Below, piece after piece: positions 56,842-64,000 of a stretch of DNA of 64,000 bases (the first letter of the stretch is position 1; every line of letters begins with the position of its first letter). Origin of the DNA: Actinoplanes subtropicus (GTDB lineage Bacteria > Actinomycetota > Actinomycetes > Mycobacteriales > Micromonosporaceae); NCBI RefSeq assembly GCF_000721705.1, contig NZ_JOJL01000017.1, positions 124,001 to 188,000 of the forward strand. Reading direction: 5' to 3'. The position numbers were made by a program, and so were the translations under genes. Under the pieces are notes generated by a model. That model saw only the letters and a list, made by a program, of their open reading frames with translations. It was not told the origin of the DNA and ran no database searches.

Positions 56842-57831
56842 GTGCGAAACGCGGCGGGATCGCTCTACGGCCTGGCGTACGGCGACGCTCTGGGAAGACC
56901 AACCGAATTCCAGGAGTACGCGACGATCGTCGCCACCTACGGCGCCGGCGGGCCGCGGGAGCTGACCGGGTCGCCGGCGCTGGTCACCGACGACACCCAG
57001 ATGGCGCTCGCGGTGGGCGAGTCCCTGCTGGCGGCGCCCGCGATCACCGCCGAGGCGCTCGAGCCGCTGCTGCGGCGCGCGTTCCTCGAGTGGGCCGCGA
57101 GCCCCGACAACAACCGGGCGCCGGGGATGACCTGCCTGCGGGCCTGCGCGGCGCTGACCGACGGGCGGCCCTGGCAGCAGGCGAGCGAGATCGGCTCGAA
57201 GGGCTGCGGGGCGAACATGCGGGTCACGCCGGTCGGGCTGGTTCCGGGGCTGACCGACGATCAACGGGCCGGGGCGGCGCAGTTGCAGGCGGGGCTGACC
57301 CATGGGCATCCCACCGGATTGGCGGCCAGCGAGCTCACCGCGTACGCCTGCTGGTGGCTCCGCGACGGCCTCGCGCCCGCCGACCTGCTCGCCGCCCTCC
57401 AGGATCGCTGCCACGGGCAGCGCGGTGTCTATCGCGGCGATTGGGTCGGCGATCTCTGGGCGCGGTCCTCCTCCGACACCCCGGAGAGCTTCATCGCGCT
57501 CGGCTGGGACGAATGCCTCGCCGCGCTCGACCGGGTGAGCGTGGCCCTCGACGCGCGTCGTTTCGACGGCGATCCGTGCCTGGCCACCGGCGCGGGCTGG
57601 ATCGCGGAGGAAGCGCTGGCCACGGCCCTGTACTGCTATCTGATCTCGCCGGACGAGCCGGGCGCGGTGATCGGGCGCGGCGCGGCGTCCTCCGGCGACT
57701 CCGACTCGATCGCCTGCCTCGCCGGCGCCTTCGCGGGCGCCTCCCTCGGCCTCGGTGCCTGGCCGCCGGCATGGCAGACCCGGATTGAGTACGCCGAGCG
57801 GCTCGCCCGCCTCGCCGCCGCGTGGGATTGA
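56842..57831 (+). CDS. ADP-ribosylglycohydrolase (DraG-like)
   Basis: The 329-residue all-helical protein has the DraG family metal sites: GLAYGDALGRPTEF, VTDDTQMALAVGESL (metal-binding Thr-Asp-Asp) and SGDSDSIACLAGAFAGASLG at the C-terminus. It should remove ADP-ribose from a modified protein, nucleic acid or metabolite. The GTG at 56842 is fixed by conservation of GSLYGLAYGD. It is nearly back to back with the LOG-family gene; a nucleotide-metabolism link between the two is plausible but unproven. Confidence 0.93.
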   Translation: MRNAAGSLYGLAYGDALGRPTEFQEYATIVATYGAGGPRELTGSPALVTDDTQMALAVGESLLAAPAITAEALEPLLRRAFLEWAASPDNNRAPGMTCLRACAALTDGRPWQQASEIGSKGCGANMRVTPVGLVPGLTDDQRAGAAQLQAGLTHGHPTGLAASELTAYACWWLRDGLAPADLLAALQDRCHGQRGVYRGDWVGDLWARSSSDTPESFIALGWDECLAALDRVSVALDARRFDGDPCLATGAGWIAEEALATALYCYLISPDEPGAVIGRGAASSGDSDSIACLAGAFAGASLGLGAWPPAWQTRIEYAERLARLAAAWD

Positions 57832-57887
57832 TCGCGAAGATCGGCCCCGCCAGGAATCTATGACGGTGTGGCCGGTTGAATGAGGTT

Positions 57888-58310
57888 ATGCAGAATCTGC
57901 TTCCCGAGCCGCCGGCCACGTTCCTGCCCGCCGACGCCGAGGCCGAAAACGCGCTGGCCAAGGCGGCCGAGACCGGCACCGCCGAGGCCTACAAGGCGGT
58001 CGCCGCCGCTCATCCGGCGTTCAGCGGCGGCTGGGCCGCCCTGGCCGCCGACTCGCTCGCGGACGACGAGCCCGTCACCGCCTACGCCTATGCCCGTACC
58101 GGATATCACCGCGGCCTGGACGCGCTGCGGCGCAGCGGCTGGAAGGGGCACGGTCCGGTGCCCTGGTCGCACGTGCCCAACCAGGGCTTCCTTCGCTGCT
58201 TGCACACGCTCTCGCAGGCCGCCGCCGAGATCGGCGAGGCCGACGAGGCGGCCCGCTGCGCCCAGTTCCTGCGGGACAGCGACCCGGCCGCGGCCGACGC
58301 CCTGACCTGA
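57888..58310 (+). CDS. DUF3151-family protein
   Basis: The 140-residue protein starts MQNLLPEPPATFLP and holds GFSGGWAALA-like AFSGGWAALAADS, YAYARTGYHRGLDALRRSGWKGHGPVPW and NQGFLRCLHTLSQAAAEIGE, the DUF3151 signature. It is found across actinobacteria near central metabolism genes and has unknown function. The ATG at 57888 follows GAGG closely; an upstream TTG exists but adds little. Its fold is probably a short TPR-like helical bundle. Confidence 0.92.
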   Translation: MQNLLPEPPATFLPADAEAENALAKAAETGTAEAYKAVAAAHPAFSGGWAALAADSLADDEPVTAYAYARTGYHRGLDALRRSGWKGHGPVPWSHVPNQGFLRCLHTLSQAAAEIGEADEAARCAQFLRDSDPAAADALT

Positions 58311-58333
58311 GGATTCCCGCCCGCCGAGGGGCC

Positions 58334-60016
58334 CTACAGCCCCTCGGCCACCGCGGCGGCGATCTTCAGCCAGGCGTCCTTGGTGTTGGCCGACAACTGG
58401 CCGTAGCGCAGCGGCTCGCCCGAGTCGATCAGCTTCTCGTACGGCGCCATCAGCACCGCCCTGGTCCGCGCCGCGAAGTGCCGCTGGATCGCCGGCAGGT
58501 CGATATCCTTGCGGGTCGGCGGCATGGTCACCACCGAGATGGCCTGCCGGACCAGCCGCTGGCGACCGCTCTGTTCGAGGTGGTCGAGCATCCGGGCCGC
58601 GGTCTCGGCCGAGTCGTTCCGGGCCGACATGGTGATCACCAACTGGTCGGTGGCGTCGATGGCGGCCTGCCAGTTCTGCGCCCGTACGTTGTTGCCGGTG
58701 TCCACGAAGATCAGCTTGTAGAACCGGCTCACGATCTCGCGGATCTCGGCGAACGCGCCGGCGGTGAGCATCTCGCCGGACATCGCGGACTCGTCCGAGG
58801 CGAGCACGTCGAACATGCCCTCGCCCTGCGCCCGCACGTACTGCGAGAGGTCGCCGACCCGGCCGTGCGCGCCCCGGAACAGGTGCAGGTCGCGCATCAT
58901 GTCCCGGACCGTACGGGCGTGGAAGTCCTGCTGGGCGCGCATGCCGAGGGTGCCCTGGGTCTCGTTGTTGTCCCAGGCCAGCACGTAGCCGCCGCGCTTC
59001 TGGCCGAACGTCATGGCCAGCAGCAGCACCGCCACGGTCTTGCCGGCGCCGCCCTTCGGGTTGACGACGGTCACCTGGCGCAGTCCGCCGAAGTTGCGGC
59101 GGACCATCTCGACGTCCTGCTTGTACTCCTGCTCGCGCTTGCCCGGGGCGAGCTTGACCAGGCCCAAAGCGGTCTTGTTGAGGATCGCGCGGGCGCCCAT
59201 CGAGGCGGTCGGCTCGGCCGGCTTGGCCAGGCGGCGGCGGGCGAACTCCTCGGCCGTCGGGGTGCCGTCGGAGACCCAGGGCAGGTCTTGGAACGGGTCG
59301 ACCGGCGGCGGGCCAGGGGGCTGCTGCTGCGGCGGGGCCTGCGGGTGCGCCTGCGGGTTCATGGTCGGCGGGTACGGGCCCGGCGGCGGCGGTGGCGGCC
59401 CCTGCTGCTGTACCGGTGGCGGAGGGGGCGGCATCGGAGCGCCCGGGCGGTAGATCGCGCCGTTGGCCGGCTCGGGCGCCGGGGAGTGCTGAGCCGGGGC
59501 CGGACCCGGAGCCGGGATCGGCGGGGGTGGAGGCGGCGGGGGCTGCTGCACGGGGCGGATCGCCTGGGGGACCGAAACGGAGGCGCTCGCGCGCGCGGGC
59601 GGCGGCTGTGACCAGGGCGAATCGGGGGCGGCCTGGACCGGCTCGGCCGGGCGCTCGCCCGAGGTGGGCGCGGCGGGCGGCTGCTCGGCCGGGCGCTCGA
59701 GATTCGGCCACGGCTGGGTGGGCGGGGGCGTCGGGGGCGCCATCGGCGGGCGCGGCGCCGGGATCTGGGTCACCGGCGCGGGGACCGCGGGCGGAGGCGG
59801 GGCGGGAACCGGGCGCTCCGGGCGATACACCGGCGGGCCGACCTGCGGGCCGGACACCGGGACGGGCGGCGGGGCCTGGTGCGGCGGGACCGGCACCGGC
59901 CGGCCGTGCACGGGCGCCTCGACCTCATCGGAGTCCCACAGGGGTTCCACGTCCCGGTCGGGAGGCGTGGGGTTCGTCCCTGGGACGTAGACGCGGTCGG
60001 CGTGCTCGTCCTCCAC
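58334..60016 (-). CDS. Proline-rich MinD/ParA-like ATPase
   Basis: The 560-residue protein has a roughly 280-residue Pro-rich disordered N-terminus (many PPPP runs). A MinD/ParA-type ATPase follows, with deviant Walker A VVNPKGGAGKTVAVLL near residue 318 and KLIFVDTGNNVRAQNW as the second acidic motif. This plan resembles actinobacterial EspI/SCO5717-like ATPases linked to ESX secretion or to polar positioning. No ESX genes are in the window, so that link is by resemblance only. The GTG at 60016 follows GGAGG. Confidence 0.88.
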   Translation of the reverse strand: MEDEHADRVYVPGTNPTPPDRDVEPLWDSDEVEAPVHGRPVPVPPHQAPPPVPVSGPQVGPPVYRPERPVPAPPPPAVPAPVTQIPAPRPPMAPPTPPPTQPWPNLERPAEQPPAAPTSGERPAEPVQAAPDSPWSQPPPARASASVSVPQAIRPVQQPPPPPPPPIPAPGPAPAQHSPAPEPANGAIYRPGAPMPPPPPPVQQQGPPPPPPGPYPPTMNPQAHPQAPPQQQPPGPPPVDPFQDLPWVSDGTPTAEEFARRRLAKPAEPTASMGARAILNKTALGLVKLAPGKREQEYKQDVEMVRRNFGGLRQVTVVNPKGGAGKTVAVLLLAMTFGQKRGGYVLAWDNNETQGTLGMRAQQDFHARTVRDMMRDLHLFRGAHGRVGDLSQYVRAQGEGMFDVLASDESAMSGEMLTAGAFAEIREIVSRFYKLIFVDTGNNVRAQNWQAAIDATDQLVITMSARNDSAETAARMLDHLEQSGRQRLVRQAISVVTMPPTRKDIDLPAIQRHFAARTRAVLMAPYEKLIDSGEPLRYGQLSANTKDAWLKIAAAVAEGL

Positions 60017-60076
60017 GGAAGGGTCCTCCCCGAACTGTCGTACTTCAGTACTACTTCTTCAGACTCGCACAGTAGG

Positions 60077-61023
60077 TCAGCTCCCGTACACCGCCCAGGC
60101 GCCGGGCTCGGTCCACCAGGAACGCTTGCGGCTGGTCGACCCGCCGACCCCGTCGTCGAGGAACTGCACCTCGCCGTCGCGCGGCAGCACCGAGACCGCG
60201 CGACCGCGGGCGCGGCGGACCTCGACCTGCACCTTCGTCCCGCGGAAGCGCTGCTTGACGACCCTCGGCACGGCCACCGCCACCTCGACCCGGCCGTCGG
60301 TCGGGTCGCCGTCGGCCAGCAGGCGCAGGCCGTCGAACTCGGCGTAGCCGCCGCCGTTGCCGATCACGCAGGCCAGGATCGGGTCGTCGCCGTCGGAGAG
60401 AACCGCGTCGTCCACCTCGACCCGGCCGCGCCAGGGCACCGCGCGGCCGTCGTCGTCCGAGCCGCCGAGCAGGGCGCCGTCCAGGGTCACCGAGCCGCCG
60501 TCGTTGCGCAGCAGGTCGAGCCGCCGGACCCGGCCGGAGAGCACCGCCTCGGCCACGCCGCGCGGGGTGCGAGGCAGGCCGAGCTGGGCGGCGAGGTCGG
60601 TGGTGTTCGCCACATCGAGCGGCAGGAGTGCCACCGCGGGGAGATCGGGCACCGTGCGATCGGCCGCGAGGTCGGCCGGGCGTTTGCTGGGTGGCGGAGC
60701 GTACCGCCGAACCAGCCGTCGCAGGACGGCGCGCAACTGGCCGTCCACCGCGGTCGCGATGATCAGCCGGGTCTTCGAGTCGGGATCGGGCCAGGTCAGG
60801 CCGTCGGGGCGGGGTTCGCCGTCGAGGCGGGCCAGGGCCGCGTCGATCTCCGCGTCGGAGCCGGCGAGCACGGTCTCGACCCGGGCGCCCGCCTTGGTCA
60901 GCTCCTCGGCGCACTGCAGGACCGGGACCCGGGGCGTCGCGCACTCGTTCCCGCAACCGCCGCAGCCACCGCCGCACGAGTCGCCGGCGCCCTCGGCCAG
61001 GCTGAGGATGACGACGTCGTACA

Positions 61024-61024
<1 letters not shown>
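60077..61024 (-). CDS. Diacylglycerol-kinase-like protein with N-terminal CX3CX2CX3C
   Basis: The 315-residue protein resembles the DAGK/NAD-kinase-like catalytic fold (LIIATAVDGQLRAVLRRLVR, AVALLPLDVANTTDLAAQLGLP, the GGGD-like region diverged, ACVIGNGGGYAEFDGL). The N-terminus, MYDVVILSLAEGAGDSC, places C17, C21, C24 and C28 as CX3CX2CX3C, a pattern that could bind Zn or an Fe-S cluster. That is not normal for this family. The start overlaps the purA stop as TGATG. Substrate (lipid or sphingoid) and activity are unknown. Confidence 0.8.
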
Positions 61025-62379
<1,355 letters not shown>

Positions 62380-62438
62380 TTACGCGACCGACCTGCGGTG
62401 CGACGTGCGGAAGGAGGCCGCCGGTAGGATCGGCGCCC

Positions 62439-63680
<1,242 letters not shown>

Positions 63681-63686
63681 CGCGAA

Positions 63687-63711
63687 AGGGCCGTCCGATG
63701 TGGACGGCCCT
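63687..63711. terminator. Bidirectional terminator between purD and the SCP2 gene
   Basis: AGGGCCGTCC and GGACGGCCCT form a perfect 10-bp stem around GATGT, between convergent stops. Confidence 0.85.
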
Positions 63712-63723
63712 GCGGCGTGCGTC

Positions 63724-64000
63724 TCAGGCCTTCGGGATGTCGAAGAGCTTGGCCACGTTGGCGGCCAGGCCCAGGTCGCCCTTGGCCTTGATCTTGCCGG
63801 TCATGAACATCATCATCGGGTTGCCGTCGCCGGAGACGACCTTGAGGAACGTGAGCGCGTCCATGGTCATGGCGAGCTTCGGGTCGCGGGCCGGCTGGTT
63901 CGTGACCGTGCAGGCGCCGTTCTCGATCACGGTCTCGTAGGTGTCGGTGCCGCCGCCGGGGGCGCCCGAGATGATCCAGTGGATGACGGCCGTGGTGTTG
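63724..64000 (-). CDS. SCP2 sterol-binding-domain protein, partial
   Basis: The gene runs off the window end on its 5' side. The visible 91 codons encode the C-terminal part of an SCP2 lipid-binding domain: VIHWIISGAPGGG, then TMDALTFLKVVSGDGNPMMMFMTGKIKAKGDLGLAAN and the end KLFDIPKA, the hallmark SCP2 pocket and helix. SCP2-domain proteins bind or carry acyl-CoA or sterol-like lipids. The reading frame is open to base 64000, so the start lies outside. Confidence 0.9.
   Translation of the reverse strand, partial: NTTAVIHWIISGAPGGGTDTYETVIENGACTVTNQPARDPKLAMTMDALTFLKVVSGDGNPMMMFMTGKIKAKGDLGLAANVAKLFDIPKA

Overview
The window is high-GC DNA with tightly packed genes on both strands, many four-base start/stop overlaps and many GTG starts. 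This is typical of a filamentous actinomycete. The gene set fits the Micromonosporaceae, most likely Actinoplanes or a close relative; this is inferred from protein families and was not tested by a search. Supporting features are an HspR-controlled dnaK operon, F420-type oxidoreductases, a FadE5-like acyl-CoA dehydrogenase, DUF3151 and DUF6458 proteins, a Pnkp/Hen1 RNA-repair pair and very long proline-rich membrane proteins. No prophage, insertion sequence, CRISPR array or rRNA is visible. The window looks like chromosomal core mixed with lineage-specific genes.

Layout. 1-3.0 kb: a large LuxR-type (LAL) regulator. 3.0-3.8 kb: a gene-poor stretch with a tRNA-Gly(CCC) and a decayed duplicate of it. 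3.8-14.7 kb: small metabolic and regulatory genes, namely a PPOX-fold protein, dcd, a RelE/Xre toxin-antitoxin pair, an LLM oxidoreductase, a phosphoribosyltransferase, a SpoIIE-type phosphatase, a FadE5-like dehydrogenase, a SixA-like phosphatase, an HxlR/NmrA-like divergent pair and a hemolysin III-like protein. 14.8-17.0 kb: pxpB-pxpC-pxpA (5-oxoprolinase). 17.0-23.3 kb: a thioredoxin/NHL protein, a 1330-residue repetitive one-TM protein and a 45-residue protein preceded by a striking hairpin. 23.4-27.0 kb: a 2-oxoacid dehydrogenase E1alpha-E1beta-E2 operon. 27.3-33.4 kb: a secreted proline-rich protein, a conserved unknown protein and two coupled dynamin-like GTPases.

33.5-42.6 kb: the heat-shock block. 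dnaK-grpE-dnaJ-hspR and, separately, clpB each follow a HAIR-type inverted repeat, the known HspR operator. HspR is therefore expected to repress both, with DnaK as co-repressor. An MFS efflux gene and two unknown genes lie between them. 43.1-46.2 kb: two tandem paralogues, each with a tetraspan head and a proline-rich repeat tail. 46.2-49.1 kb: an ArsR regulator, a class II aldolase and a DedA protein. 49.1-53.2 kb: Pnkp and Hen1, a coupled RNA repair pair, with a small acidic protein upstream. 53.4-57.8 kb: fructose-bisphosphate aldolase, an unknown protein, a repeat-rich spacer, and a LOG-family protein divergent from an ADP-ribosylglycohydrolase. 57.9-64.0 kb: DUF3151, a proline-rich MinD-like ATPase, a Cys-motif lipid-kinase-like protein coupled to purA, purD, and a truncated SCP2 protein.

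The most unusual items are: the 40-nt dispersed repeat found three times, twice in tandem inside the dnaK operon; the decayed tRNA duplication; the 13-bp hairpin before the 45-residue gene; a palindromic motif shared by three promoters; the Pnkp/Hen1 pair; and the coupled dynamin pair. No completely new multi-gene system could be demonstrated from sequence alone.
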